DNA of 64,000 bases from JBFYTX01 sp963739515 (lineage in GTDB: Bacteria; Chloroflexota; Dehalococcoidia; Dehalococcoidales; RBG-16-60-22), in the NCBI GenBank assembly GCA_963739515.1, contig CAVUAO010000003.1:1046826-1110825 (forward strand). The letters are read 5' to 3'. The notes below the pieces were generated by a model. It was not told the origin of the DNA, did no database searches, and worked only from the letters and a program-made list of their open reading frames with translations. The position numbers and the translations under genes were made by a program. Positions 8,967 to 17,092 of the stretch are shown here, piece by piece (position 1 is the first letter of the stretch; each line of letters opens with the position of its first letter).

Positions 8967-9013
8967 GAGGGGCGAAGCCCCTCCATATCTTCGCCTTCCC
9001 CTTGAGGGGAAGG
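8967..9013. repeat. Intergenic C/G-rich palindromic repeat, copy 1
   Basis: Two adjacent hairpins: GAGGGGCGAAGCCCCTC at 8967-8983, and CCTTCCCC-TTGA-GGGGAAGG at 8994-9013 with a perfect 8-bp stem. The same two-hairpin design recurs at 12.6, 29.9, 33.6, 37.1 and 41.0-41.3 kb. Here it lies just after metK and may serve as its terminator, although no long T run follows. Confidence 0.75.
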
Positions 9014-9038
9014 GGATAGGGTCACATATTTATTGTGC

Positions 9039-9044
9039 TATAAT
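9039..9044 (+). promoter_or_regulatory. Extended -10 element upstream of hicBA
   Basis: A consensus TATAAT at 9039-9044 preceded by TGC (extended -10) with no good -35 element. It lies 36 nt before the hicB ATG and would place the transcript start near 9051. HicB-type antitoxins usually repress their own promoter, so the AT-rich stretch from here to 9081 is the likely operator; this is inference. Confidence 0.45.
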
Positions 9045-9080
9045 GTATTTATTTAAGGCAAGTACCTATCGGAGAATAAA

Positions 9081-9254
9081 ATGGACACTTTAAAGTTTGT
9101 CTATTATCAGGAAGGCGACATGTGGGTAGGCTGGCTGGAGGAATTTCCGGATTATCGGACACAGGGCAATAGTCTTGATGAATTGAAAGAGAACCTCAAA
9201 GACCTATACCAAGACCTAAGCACCATCGATCCCGAACGTGCGCCGTCGCGGTGA
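9081..9254 (+). CDS. hicB: HicB-like antitoxin
   Basis: 57 aa protein with the partial RNase H-like HicB fold: a first strand FVYYQEGDMWVGWLEEFPDY, then the helix starting SLDELKENLKDLYQDL. Shorter than many HicB proteins and without a clear C-terminal DNA-binding domain, so it may neutralise the toxin without strong autorepression. ATG 9081 follows the sequence GGAGAATAAA, giving a plausible Shine-Dalgarno (GGAG at 9071-9074). The toxin gene starts 12 nt downstream. Antitoxin-first order is a known arrangement of this module. Confidence 0.8.
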   Translation: MDTLKFVYYQEGDMWVGWLEEFPDYRTQGNSLDELKENLKDLYQDLSTIDPERAPSR

Positions 9255-9266
9255 ACTGGTAATAGG

Positions 9267-9443
9267 ATGAAACGCTCCGACCTTATCAGAAGAATCGAAC
9301 GCATGGGATGTGTGTTAATACGTCATGGTGGAAAGCATGATTGGTATCAAAATCCAGCTACTAAAGTCGCACAGCCTGTCCCGAGACACCGTGAAATAAC
9401 CGAAAGTCTGGCTAAATATATTCTTAAAAATCTCGGTGGTTAA
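9267..9443 (+). CDS. hicA: HicA toxin (mRNA interferase)
   Basis: 58 aa double-stranded-RNA-binding-like toxin that cleaves mRNA. The family core is plain: KRSDLIRRIERMGC at the N-terminus, then RHGGKHDWYQNP with the catalytic His in GGKH, and VPRHREI before the last helix. All residues expected for activity are present and the gene is intact. ATG 9267 is preceded by TAGG only, so its translation is probably coupled to hicB. The pair is an isolated accessory module between metK and a phosphohexomutase. Confidence 0.88.
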   Translation: MKRSDLIRRIERMGCVLIRHGGKHDWYQNPATKVAQPVPRHREITESLAKYILKNLGG

Positions 9444-9455
9444 GGGGTGAGGTAA

Positions 9456-10883
9456 ATCAATAGACCAAATCCCATCAAGTTCGGCACGGACGGCTGGCGG
9501 GCGATTATCGCCGAGGAATTCACCTTTGAAAACGTCCGCTACTGCGCCCAGGGCGTGGCCGATTACCTCAAAAAAGCCAAGCTAGACGAACGCGGGCTGG
9601 TCATCGGTTACGATACGCGGTTTGCCTCTGAGGACTTCGCCGCGGCCGCCGCCGAGGTCGTCGCCGGGAACGGCATTAAAGTCTACCTCACGCCTAAAGC
9701 CGCGCCGACGCCCGTCATCAGCTACGGCGTCCTGGCCAATAAAGCCGGCGGGGCCATCATTATCACCGCCAGCCACAACCCGGGCAACTGGAGCGGCTTT
9801 AAATACAAGGACGAACACGGCTCCAGCGCCTCCGACGAGATTACCTCGAAGATAGTGGGGTTTATCTCTAAAGCCTACGATGCCGACAAGGTCAACCGGA
9901 TGCCCCTGGCTGACGCGAAAAAGTCGGGGCTGGTAGCGGATACCGACCTCGACACGGCTTATTTCGAGCAGATTGACAGGCTGGTCGATCTGAACAAGCT
10001 AAAGCACGCCGGGCTGAAACTGGTCATCGACCCCATGTACGGCGCCGGCGCCGGGTATTTGATGAAGATGCTGGGGGGAGGCACCAACATACTCACCGAG
10101 ATAAACAGCGAGCGCAATCCACTTTTTCCGGGACTGCGCCCGGAGCCCATCGTCCCCAATCTCGATAGACTATCCGCCGCCGTGATAAAGCAAAAAGCCG
10201 CCGTCGGGTTGGCTACCGATGGCGACGCCGACCGCATGGGCATCATCGATGAAAAGGGCAATTTTATCAACCAGCTCCAGGTCTTCGCGCTGCTCTGCCT
10301 TTACCTCCTCGAGGTGCGTGGGGAGCGAGGGCCGATTATTAAAACGCTGACCACCACCTCCATGGCTTACCGGCTCGGCGAGCTTTTTAAAGTGCCGGTG
10401 TACGAGACGGCGGTGGGATTCAAATTCGTGGCGCCGCTGATGATGTCCCATGACGCCCTCATCGGGGGTGAGGAGAGCGGCGGCTATGGCTTCCGGGGGC
10501 ATGTCGCCGAGCGCGACGGTATTTTAGCCAACCTCTATTTTCTCGACCTCATGGTGCGGACAGGAAAAAGTCCGTCCCAACTCATCGAGTATCTATATTC
10601 CAAAGTAGGGCCGCATTATTACAAGAGGGTTGACATAAAGTTTCCAGAACAAGACCGCCAGTCCATCGTCGACCGAGTAAAAAAACCGCTCAAGACCGTT
10701 GATAACGTCAGGGTATTGAAACTGGATACCACGGACGGTTACAGGTTCATCCTGGCGGACGATACCTGGCTGCTCATACGTTTCTCCGGCACGGAACCCC
10801 TGCTGCGCATTTATACCGAGACCGATTCCCCGGAGAGGGCGGACCGGATAATTAAAATCGGGCGGGAAATAGCAGGGGTGTAA
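9456..10883 (+). CDS. Phosphoglucomutase/phosphomannomutase family protein
   Basis: Interconverts hexose-1- and hexose-6-phosphates. Conserved N-terminal IKFGTDGWRA (about 9474-9503), the phosphoserine loop TASHNPGNWSG, the Mg-binding DGDADRMG, the sugar-binding GEESGGYGF and the C-terminal phosphate loop RFSGTEPLLRIY are all present. The frame is open upstream only to a TAA at 9453-9455, and no ATG, GTG or TTG lies between that stop and the FGTDGWRA motif. The first canonical start (GTG 9555) would remove about 33 conserved residues. An ATC at 9456 or a base error near the start is likely. The ribosome site GGGTGAGG lies at 9445-9452. Confidence 0.88.
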   Translation: MNRPNPIKFGTDGWRAIIAEEFTFENVRYCAQGVADYLKKAKLDERGLVIGYDTRFASEDFAAAAAEVVAGNGIKVYLTPKAAPTPVISYGVLANKAGGAIIITASHNPGNWSGFKYKDEHGSSASDEITSKIVGFISKAYDADKVNRMPLADAKKSGLVADTDLDTAYFEQIDRLVDLNKLKHAGLKLVIDPMYGAGAGYLMKMLGGGTNILTEINSERNPLFPGLRPEPIVPNLDRLSAAVIKQKAAVGLATDGDADRMGIIDEKGNFINQLQVFALLCLYLLEVRGERGPIIKTLTTTSMAYRLGELFKVPVYETAVGFKFVAPLMMSHDALIGGEESGGYGFRGHVAERDGILANLYFLDLMVRTGKSPSQLIEYLYSKVGPHYYKRVDIKFPEQDRQSIVDRVKKPLKTVDNVRVLKLDTTDGYRFILADDTWLLIRFSGTEPLLRIYTETDSPERADRIIKIGREIAGV

Positions 10884-10908
10884 GCGGCATTTTAAGAGGG
10901 TGAGGAAG

Positions 10909-11976
10909 ATGGCTAAAAATAATCTCGACGATGCCAAGGTATATATAAAATACGACCCCGAGGGCATGGCAGAGCGCATCAAGGACCTGCCGGAACAATG
11001 TCGGCAGGCATGGCGGAGTGCCATGGACTTTAATCTGCCGCCCCATTACGCCAACATCGATAAAGTGGTCATACTAGGCATGGGCGGGTCGGCCATCGGC
11101 GGCGACCTGGTCAGGAGCCTGGTGCAGTCGGAGTCCAGGATCCCGGTTATCGTTTATCGCGATTACGGCCTGCCCGCCTTCGCCGATGCAAGGTCGCTGC
11201 TGATCGCTTCCAGCTATTCCGGCGGCACCGAAGAGACGCTTTCGGCCTTCGAAGCGGCGCTGGCGACGGGGTATAAAAAGCTGGCCATTACCGGCGGCGG
11301 AAAACTGAAAGAAATGGCCGAGGCAAATAATATCCCCGTTTTCAAGATTGACTACCGGGCGCAGCCGCGCGCCGCCCTCGGCTTCAGCTTTATCCCCATC
11401 CTGGGCGTGATGCAAAAGCTCGGCTTTATCAAGGACAAGACGGCGGAGGTAACGGAGGCGGTACAGCTGCTGGAACGCCTGTCCGCGAAGTTCGATGAAA
11501 AATCGCCGCGGAAAACCAATCCGGCCAAGCAGCTGGCGTGTCGCCTTTACGGTCGCCTCCCGGTGATCTACGGCGCCGGCATTACCGCAGAAGTCGCCCA
11601 CCGCTGGAAGACCCAGATTAACGAGAACGGCAAAGCGTGGGCATTTTACGAGATTTTCCCGGAGCTCAACCATAACGCCACCGTGGGCTACCCGCTGCCG
11701 AAAGAAACCGCCAGGAAGATACGGGTCGTTTTACTGAGGTCGGCGGGTTTTAACGACAGAATCAAGCGGCGCTACGAGGTCACCGGCGAGCTATTAAAAC
11801 GTGCCGGGGTGGCTTACGAATACGTCGACAGCGTGGGGGAAAGCCCGCTGGCCCAGATGCTGGGGCTGGTTTTCCTGGGCGACTGGGTAAGCTATTACCT
11901 GGCGATTCTCTATGGCATCGACCCCACGCCGGTAAAGGCGATAGATTATTTAAAGGAGCGGCTGGGGAAGGGGTAG
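10909..11976 (+). CDS. Bifunctional phosphoglucose/phosphomannose isomerase
   Basis: Aldose-ketose isomerase of the SIS family, acting on glucose-6- and mannose-6-phosphate; about 355 aa. The first SIS domain has ILGMGGSAIGGDL near residue 45 and SSYSGGTEETLS near residue 100. The second domain includes VIYGAG and the INENGKAWA and ELNHN segments of this archaeal/bacterial bifunctional type. A GTG at 10900 would add three residues, but ATG 10909 with AAGAGGGTGAGG upstream is preferred. It follows the phosphohexomutase by 25 nt, suggesting a sugar-nucleotide supply operon. Confidence 0.9.
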   Translation: MAKNNLDDAKVYIKYDPEGMAERIKDLPEQCRQAWRSAMDFNLPPHYANIDKVVILGMGGSAIGGDLVRSLVQSESRIPVIVYRDYGLPAFADARSLLIASSYSGGTEETLSAFEAALATGYKKLAITGGGKLKEMAEANNIPVFKIDYRAQPRAALGFSFIPILGVMQKLGFIKDKTAEVTEAVQLLERLSAKFDEKSPRKTNPAKQLACRLYGRLPVIYGAGITAEVAHRWKTQINENGKAWAFYEIFPELNHNATVGYPLPKETARKIRVVLLRSAGFNDRIKRRYEVTGELLKRAGVAYEYVDSVGESPLAQMLGLVFLGDWVSYYLAILYGIDPTPVKAIDYLKERLGKG

Positions 11977-11977
11977 G

Positions 11978-12574
11978 CTAGAGTAATCTAAGTCCATATT
12001 CCACCAGCTTACGCGCCCTGGCTTTGCCGTCCCCGACGTATTTATCCAGCTCTTTCCAGAACCGCTGGCCGTGATTATGTATCCTGGTATGCACGAGCTC
12101 GTGCAGGATAACGTAGTCGGATAGCTCCGGGGGCAGCGCCACCAGCTTGATATTGAGGCTGATATTTCCTTTAGCGGAACAGCTCCCCCACCTCGTCCTC
12201 TGGTTCCTGAGTGAGACTCTATTGTAAGTGAACCCGTATTGTTGGGCCAGCTGGCGGAGTCGACCGACTATTTGCCTTTTAGCTTTTACTTTATCGATAG
12301 ACAGAAAAACGTCGTTGAAGGCTTTCTTTTGTTTTTCATATTCCTTGATTTTTGCCAGGTGCTTTTTAATCCAGGGAATTTTCTTGCGCACGAAGGCGAG
12401 CGCTGTTTCCAGGGAGGCGCGCCGGGGCACGGCGACTCTTACGCCACGGTGAGGGCGGACGGTGATAAGAATACGGCGGGCGCGGGCGCTGCGTTCGAAG
12501 AGTACCGCGCCAATGCCTTCGATGTGGATTGTTTGGGAATCTGCCATCCAGTTATATTGTACCTGTTTTAGCAA
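11978..12574 (-). CDS. YgjP-type (DUF45) zinc metallopeptidase
   Basis: 198 aa protein of the YgjP/WSS1-like metallopeptidase group (M48 relatives). The zinc site is LHELVHTRIHNHGQRFW: HELVH supplies two His and the catalytic Glu, and the following HG-x-x-FW supplies the third ligand. NQRTRWGSCSAKGNISLN, before it, is the family's other hallmark (RWGSC). The TTG start at 12574 has no ribosome site; ATG 12547 is an alternative that trims 9 residues. Its 3' end lies almost against that of the convergent isomerase gene. Substrate is unknown. Confidence 0.85.
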   Translation of the reverse strand: MLKQVQYNWMADSQTIHIEGIGAVLFERSARARRILITVRPHRGVRVAVPRRASLETALAFVRKKIPWIKKHLAKIKEYEKQKKAFNDVFLSIDKVKAKRQIVGRLRQLAQQYGFTYNRVSLRNQRTRWGSCSAKGNISLNIKLVALPPELSDYVILHELVHTRIHNHGQRFWKELDKYVGDGKARARKLVEYGLRLL

Positions 12575-12613
12575 GGGAGGATAAAGAAACAGAGAGTATT
12601 ACCTCACCCCTGA

Positions 12614-12806
12614 CCCCCTCTCCGACCTGGTTCATCGTAGAGATAGTTACATAAATTGGTCGGAGAGGGGGAGAAATATGAGAGGGGGCGCAGCCCCCTC
12701 TCGCGGCGCACTCCCGCTTGGAGAAAGGAACGCGGAAAGAGGGAGTTATTAAGAGGGGCGTCAGCCCCTCTTTTTTATCTTCCCCTTCCTTTGGTAAAGG
12801 AAGGGG
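12614..12806. repeat. Intergenic palindromic repeat cluster, copy 2
   Basis: Four inverted repeats in a row: a 14-bp perfect arm pair CCCCCTCTCCGACC (12614-12627) and GGTCGGAGAGGGGG (12658-12671) around a 30-nt loop; GAGAGGGGGC/GCCCCCTCTC (12680-12702); AAGAGGGGCGTCAGCCCCTCTT followed by TTTT (12751-12777), which could end transcription rightward; and CCCCTTCCTTT/AAAGGAAGGGG (12782-12806). This stretch holds no gene; it lies between the 5' end of the peptidase gene and the end of the ribosomal operon. Confidence 0.8.
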
Positions 12807-12849
12807 GTCAGAGGGATAGATTTCATTGAAAGGGGCAAAGGGATAATAA

Positions 12850-12892
12850 AAAGCGCCGGAATCCTGACCGTGTCAGTAAAAATCCGGCGCTT
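12850..12892 (-). terminator. Terminator of the ribosomal supercluster
   Basis: Read on the minus strand, a 10-bp stem AAGCGCCGGA ... TCCGGCGCTT is followed by a short run of T (TTTTTATTA). It lies 19 nt beyond the rpsI stop codon, as expected for an intrinsic terminator ending the long minus-strand operon. Confidence 0.85.
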
Positions 12893-12910
12893 AATTTATC
12901 CAGATAATAA

Positions 12911-13306
12911 TTAACGCTTGGTGTACTGCGGCGCCTTGCGGGCCCGCTTGAGTCCGGGCTTCTTCCGCTCTTTAGCGCGGGCATCGCGCGTCAATAGGCC
13001 GTTCTGACGCAACACCGGCTTGAAACGCTCGTCAGCGCGGACCAGGGCGCGCGAGATGCCGTGAGAGATGGCAGCGCTCTGGCCCGAAACGCCGCCACCC
13101 GCGGTTTTAATAACCACGTTGTACTTGCCGGCGGTCTCGGTAGCGAGAAACGGCTGGTTGATAACCCGCTGGTGCTCGAGAGAGGGGAAACGCTCTTCAA
13201 TAGGTTTGCCATCAATGATAATGGCGCCATTCCCTGCCATCAGCTTTACCTGCGCTACGGCCGTCTTGCGGCGGCCCGTCCCGTGAAAATAGTTCTGTTT
13301 ATCCAT
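12911..13306 (-). CDS. rpsI: 30S ribosomal protein S9
   Basis: Small-subunit protein whose C-terminal tail reaches the P-site tRNA. 131 aa, normal size. GRRKTAVAQVKL near the N-terminus and the basic end RKAPQYTKR, with the terminal Lys-Arg, are diagnostic. Last gene of the minus-strand cluster, 15 nt after rplM, followed by a hairpin terminator. The rplM-rpsI pairing is the common bacterial arrangement. Confidence 0.97.
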   Translation of the reverse strand: MDKQNYFHGTGRRKTAVAQVKLMAGNGAIIIDGKPIEERFPSLEHQRVINQPFLATETAGKYNVVIKTAGGGVSGQSAAISHGISRALVRADERFKPVLRQNGLLTRDARAKERKKPGLKRARKAPQYTKR

Positions 13307-13321
13307 GTCTGCCCAATCCCC

Positions 13322-13768
13322 TTATTTTGCTTTTTTCGCCTTTTTCTCTTTTTCGGTTTTGATTTTCGGTGCATTAGGATAAGTGGCGCCGGCGTAGACC
13401 CGGAGCTTTTTGTTCATTTTAGCGCCCAGGCGGGTGTGGGGGAGCATCCCCTTAACGGAGTACTCGATAGCGCGCGTGGGGAACTGCTGCATCATTTTCT
13501 CGAGTGTGATGCTTTTAAGGCCGCCGGGGTAGTTGGAATGCCGGTAATACACCTTCTGCTGCGCCTTCTTGCCGGTAACGCGGACCTTGCCGGCATTGAT
13601 AACCACGACAAAATCCCCGGTATCCTGGTTAGGTGTGTACATGGGCTTGTGTTTGCCCATGAGCAGGTTGGCTATCTGGATGGAAAGCCTGCCCAGGGTC
13701 TTATCAGCGGCGTCAATCACATGGTACGCCCGTTTAATATCGGCCGGTCGGGCCGTATAGGTTTTCAT
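13322..13768 (-). CDS. rplM: 50S ribosomal protein L13
   Basis: Early-assembly large-subunit protein, 148 aa. Recognised by the N-terminal KTYTARPADIKRAYHVIDA, the middle GDFVVVINAGKVRVTGKK and KGMLPHTRLG. The C-terminus ends in a lysine/alanine run (KEKKAKKAK), in line with the charged tails on several other ribosomal proteins in this genome. The start overlaps the truA stop by 4 nt (ATGA type), so translation is coupled. Confidence 0.97.
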   Translation of the reverse strand: MKTYTARPADIKRAYHVIDAADKTLGRLSIQIANLLMGKHKPMYTPNQDTGDFVVVINAGKVRVTGKKAQQKVYYRHSNYPGGLKSITLEKMMQQFPTRAIEYSVKGMLPHTRLGAKMNKKLRVYAGATYPNAPKIKTEKEKKAKKAK

Positions 13769-14553
13769 GATGCATCTCCCTCAAAATCGACTGGATAGTT
13801 CACGCGCGCCAGGCACAGCCCTTCAGCGGGGGCGGTCGGCCCGGCCAGTCCGGGCTCTGCGGCCTCGACAAAATCTTTAAACTCCTCGACCGTCATCCTG
13901 CGCTGGCCCACCCTGATTAAGGCGCCGGCGGTATTGCGCACCTGATGGGGCAGGAAAGAATTGGCGACCATCGTGAAACGAATCATGTCCCCATCGCGGG
14001 TCACTTCCGCCTGATAAACATCCCGCACCGTCCGCTTTTGTTTAGCAGTCTCTTCGCTGGCGACGAAAGACGCGAAGTCGTGCCGGCCGACGAGGGCCTG
14101 GCAGGCGCGGTCCATCGCGGCGATATCCAGCTCGCCAGCGACACGATAAGAATATTTCTGCCTTAGCGGCGAGCGCGTGGGGCTATTCAAAATGGTATAT
14201 TCGTATTCCCGGCTGACGGCGCGGCGGCGGACATCGAAATTATCTCCGGCGCGGTAGGCCGCTTTCACGGCGGTATCGCCCGGCAAGAAATGGTTCAGGC
14301 CGTCGACGAACGCATGCAAAGATAGAGATGCGCCGGTATCAAAGCCGACCACCTGCCCGCGGGCATGCACCCCGGCATCGGTCCGGCTGGCCATTTTAAC
14401 CCTTATTTTTTCTCCCGTTAGCATTTTCAACGCTTTCTCTATCTCTCCCTGAACGGTCGGCGCATTGGCCTGGTACTGCGAACCGTGGTAATTGGTGCCG
14501 TCATATTCGATAATTAACACAATCCTGGTGCCGGTGGCAGGTTCGGCGCACAT
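13765..14553 (-). CDS. truA: tRNA pseudouridine(38-40) synthase
   Basis: Converts uridines 38-40 in the tRNA anticodon arm to pseudouridine; 262 aa. The catalytic Asp is in SRTDAGVHARGQV (about residues 56-68), and YDGTNYHGSQYQ at the N-terminus and PHQVRNTAGALIRVG near residue 205 are family marks. It sits between rplQ and rplM, its usual place in many Gram-positive and Chloroflexota genomes. Confidence 0.95.
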   Translation of the reverse strand: MCAEPATGTRIVLIIEYDGTNYHGSQYQANAPTVQGEIEKALKMLTGEKIRVKMASRTDAGVHARGQVVGFDTGASLSLHAFVDGLNHFLPGDTAVKAAYRAGDNFDVRRRAVSREYEYTILNSPTRSPLRQKYSYRVAGELDIAAMDRACQALVGRHDFASFVASEETAKQKRTVRDVYQAEVTRDGDMIRFTMVANSFLPHQVRNTAGALIRVGQRRMTVEEFKDFVEAAEPGLAGPTAPAEGLCLARVNYPVDFEGDAS

Positions 14554-14563
14554 GATGCCCCGG

Positions 14564-14917
14564 CTACTTCACCAGCTCCAGCTGGACCATGGCGGCGTTA
14601 TCGCCCAGGCGGGGCGCCAGCTTCACGATACGGGTATAGCCGCCCGGCCTTTCTTTATACCGCGGCCCCAGCTCGGAGAACACTTTCTCGGTAACCTTGG
14701 TATCCGTAATAAACGTCAGGGCCTGGCGGTAGGCGTGGAGCCCGCTTTTCTTGCCCAGGGTAATCATCTTTTCGGCCATGCCCCGCACTTCCTTGGCTTT
14801 GGCCTCGGTGGTGATAATCTTCTCATGTTTAAGGAGGTCGGTCACGAGGTTCCGGTACATGGCCTGCCGGTGGCCCGAGTCCCGACCCAATCTTCTACCC
14901 GCGATGTTATGCCTCAT
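14564..14917 (-). CDS. rplQ: 50S ribosomal protein L17
   Basis: Protein near the peptide exit tunnel; 117 aa. The start RHNIAGRRLGRDSGHRQA is close to the universal L17 beginning, with LLKHEKIITTEAKAKEVR after it and YTRIVKLAPRLGDNAAM near the end. It follows rpoA by 23 nt, the standard alpha-operon order. Confidence 0.97.
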   Translation of the reverse strand: MRHNIAGRRLGRDSGHRQAMYRNLVTDLLKHEKIITTEAKAKEVRGMAEKMITLGKKSGLHAYRQALTFITDTKVTEKVFSELGPRYKERPGGYTRIVKLAPRLGDNAAMVQLELVK

Positions 14918-14940
14918 GTCAGTGGTTCTCCGTGCGATGA

Positions 14941-16005
14941 TTATTCTTCGTCAGATTTAGTATCTTCTGCGGCGGCCTTGGCTTTGCGGTGACTCTTCGG
15001 CTTGCGCTTGGGTTCTTCGCCGACCGCTTCCGCGGGCGGTTCTTCCGGCGCCGGGGCTTCAGCTTCGGCCTCGGCCTTGGGGTTGAGCGAAAGCCCGATG
15101 GTGCTGAGGCGGTCCTCAATCTCCTGGTAAGACTTCTGCCCGAAGTTGCGGAGCTTCATCAGCTCTTTAGGTCCCTTGGCGATAAGCTCGCCGACGGTGG
15201 TAATGTTGCTCCGCCTCAGGCAGTTCATGGTGCGGACGGAAAGGTCGAGCTGCTCCACGGGCATGTTGTACTTCTCGTCGGGGATGGAGAGGCGGATGAG
15301 CCTTTCCTCGGCTTTCATCTGGGAAATCCGGACGTATTCGACGAAGGGGGTAAACTGCTCGACCAGTATGCCGGCGGCGCGGCTCATGGCATCCACCGGC
15401 GCCATGGTGCCGTCCGTCCAGATATCGAGGGTCAGCCGCTCGCGGCTGGTCTCCCGCCCGAGGTGCGTCGGCTCGACGGTATAATTTACCTTGCGAATCG
15501 GCGTGAAAATAGCATCGACGGGTATGGTACCCACCGGGGTGTTTTCACTCGCCTCGGCGGTGCGGAAACCGGTCCCCAGCTCCACATCCAGCTCGACGTA
15601 AAGCCGGGACTTGGGATTGGTGATGGTAATCAGCAACAGCTCCGGGTTAGTAATCTCAAAATCGGCCGAAGGCTTGATGTCCGAGGCGTAAACGGGCCCC
15701 TCTTTTTCCACTTCCAGCACCAGCATACCACTGCGGTCGGAGAGTGCCTTGAGCCTCAGCTCTTTCACGTTAAGCAGGAACTCCATGACGTCTTCCTTGG
15801 TGTTGGGGATGACCGTGAACTCGTGCTGGACTCCTTCAATCCTTACCTGAGTCACGGCTGCCCCGGGAAGATAGCCGAGCAGCACGCGGCGCATGGAGTT
15901 GCCCAGAGTAATACCGAAGCCCTTCTCCAGGGGTTCGGCGGTGAATTTCCCGAAGTTTTCAGCTTGTTCGGTACTTTCAATTTTAGGGACTAATAGTCCA
16001 GCCAA
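14941..16005 (-). CDS. rpoA: DNA-directed RNA polymerase subunit alpha
   Basis: Alpha subunit that nucleates polymerase assembly and contacts promoters and activators; 354 aa against a usual 310-330. The N-terminal domain has KGFGITLGNSMRRVLLG; the C-terminal domain starts at LDLSVRTMNCLRRSNI and holds the helix-hairpin-helix segment LMKLRNFGQKSYQEIEDRL. After about residue 310 comes a low-complexity Ala/Glu/Pro tail turning into a basic stretch and then an acidic end. That tail is unusual and resembles the tails on S3, S12 and S19 here. Confidence 0.97.
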   Translation of the reverse strand: MAGLLVPKIESTEQAENFGKFTAEPLEKGFGITLGNSMRRVLLGYLPGAAVTQVRIEGVQHEFTVIPNTKEDVMEFLLNVKELRLKALSDRSGMLVLEVEKEGPVYASDIKPSADFEITNPELLLITITNPKSRLYVELDVELGTGFRTAEASENTPVGTIPVDAIFTPIRKVNYTVEPTHLGRETSRERLTLDIWTDGTMAPVDAMSRAAGILVEQFTPFVEYVRISQMKAEERLIRLSIPDEKYNMPVEQLDLSVRTMNCLRRSNITTVGELIAKGPKELMKLRNFGQKSYQEIEDRLSTIGLSLNPKAEAEAEAPAPEEPPAEAVGEEPKRKPKSHRKAKAAAEDTKSDEE

Positions 16006-16028
16006 TGAACTACCTCCTTTTAACGGCG

Positions 16029-16661
16029 TTACCGCGAATAATACTCGATAACCGCCTTACCATCGAACCGGGCATCGACCTGGTCCGGTGTCGGCAACGA
16101 TAAAATCTGCCCGGTCAGAGTGACCCGGTCCAGATTAAGCCAGTTGAGGACGGTCTTGGATTCTATATCCTGAGCCAGCTGTTTATAATAATCGGTCTTC
16201 TGGCTGCCTTCCCGCCAGCTGATGGTATCGCCTTCCTTGACCAGGGAGGACGGGATATTCATCCGGTGCCCGTTCAGCATGATATGCCCGTGACGCACCA
16301 GCTGGCGCGCCTGCGGACGGGAATCGGCAAAGCCGAGGCGGTAGACGACGTTATCAAGTCGCCGTTCCAGCAGAACCAGGAGATTTTCTCCGGTGATGCC
16401 GGTCTGCTTCTCCGCCAGCCGGAAGGTCTTTTTAAACTGTCTTTCCAGCGTCCCGTAAGTATAGCGGGCCTTCTGTTTCTCGCGCAGCTGTAAAGCGCGG
16501 TCGGAGAACCGCCGACGCCGACGGCTTGTTGCGGCCTGTCCCGGCGCCTTCGGCCTTTTATCCACAGAACATTTAGGCGTAAAGCAGCGGGCGCCCTTGA
16601 GCAAGAGCTTTTCCCCGCTGCGCCGGCATAATCTACAAACTGGTCCAGTATATCTTGCCAT
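16029..16661 (-). CDS. rpsD: 30S ribosomal protein S4
   Basis: Primary 16S rRNA-binding protein and assembly initiator, 210 aa. It keeps the cysteine-bearing N-terminus CRLCRRSGEKLLLKG followed by RCFTPKC, that is, the zinc-binding form of S4. The S4 RNA-binding domain is around LERRLDNVVYRLGFADSR and LVRHGHIMLNG. It lies between rpsK and rpoA, as in the standard alpha operon. Confidence 0.97.
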   Translation of the reverse strand: MARYTGPVCRLCRRSGEKLLLKGARCFTPKCSVDKRPKAPGQAATSRRRRRFSDRALQLREKQKARYTYGTLERQFKKTFRLAEKQTGITGENLLVLLERRLDNVVYRLGFADSRPQARQLVRHGHIMLNGHRMNIPSSLVKEGDTISWREGSQKTDYYKQLAQDIESKTVLNWLNLDRVTLTGQILSLPTPDQVDARFDGKAVIEYYSR

Positions 16662-16673
16662 ATTCTACCCCTT

Positions 16674-17066
16674 CTAGACCCGCCGCCTCTTGGGAGGTCG
16701 ACACCCGGCATGCGGGATGGGTGTCACATCCCTGATTCCGGTGATATATAGTCCCGAACCCTGCAGGGAACGGATTGCCGCCTCGCGGCCGCTGCCCGGT
16801 CCCTTGATATAGACCTCGACCTGACGCAGGCCGTGCACCATGGCTTTGCGGGCGGCATCACGGGCGGCCATCTGGGCGGCGTAAGGCGTGCCCTTGCGGG
16901 AGCCCTTGAACCCGGCCGTCCCGGAGCTGCCCCAGCCCAGGGCGTTGCCCTGCGGGTCGGTGAGAGTGACGATAGTATTATTAAAGCTGGACTGGACGTA
17001 AGCCCTCCCCGTGGGGACGACTTTGCGTTCACGCTTCCTGGCTTTAGCTTTCTTTTTCTGTGGCAC
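16674..17066 (-). CDS. rpsK: 30S ribosomal protein S11
   Basis: Platform protein at the E and P sites; 130 aa. GRAYVQSSFNNTIVTLTD, GFKGSRKGTPYAAQMAA and the C-terminal IRDVTPIPHAGCRPPKRRRV-type ending are diagnostic. 12 nt separate it from rpsD downstream and 26 nt from rpsM upstream. Confidence 0.97.
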   Translation of the reverse strand: MPQKKKAKARKRERKVVPTGRAYVQSSFNNTIVTLTDPQGNALGWGSSGTAGFKGSRKGTPYAAQMAARDAARKAMVHGLRQVEVYIKGPGSGREAAIRSLQGSGLYITGIRDVTPIPHAGCRPPKRRRV

Positions 17067-17092
17067 CCTGTCCTCCTTATCTGTTCAGCGGG

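Noticed and set aside
12614..12806. CRISPR array
   Set aside because: The repeats are palindromic arms of varying length with irregular distances and no equal spacers; no cas genes are in the window.
14989..15993. A 334 aa plus-strand frame across rpoA
   Set aside because: Antisense shadow of rpoA; no motif, no promoter or ribosome site.
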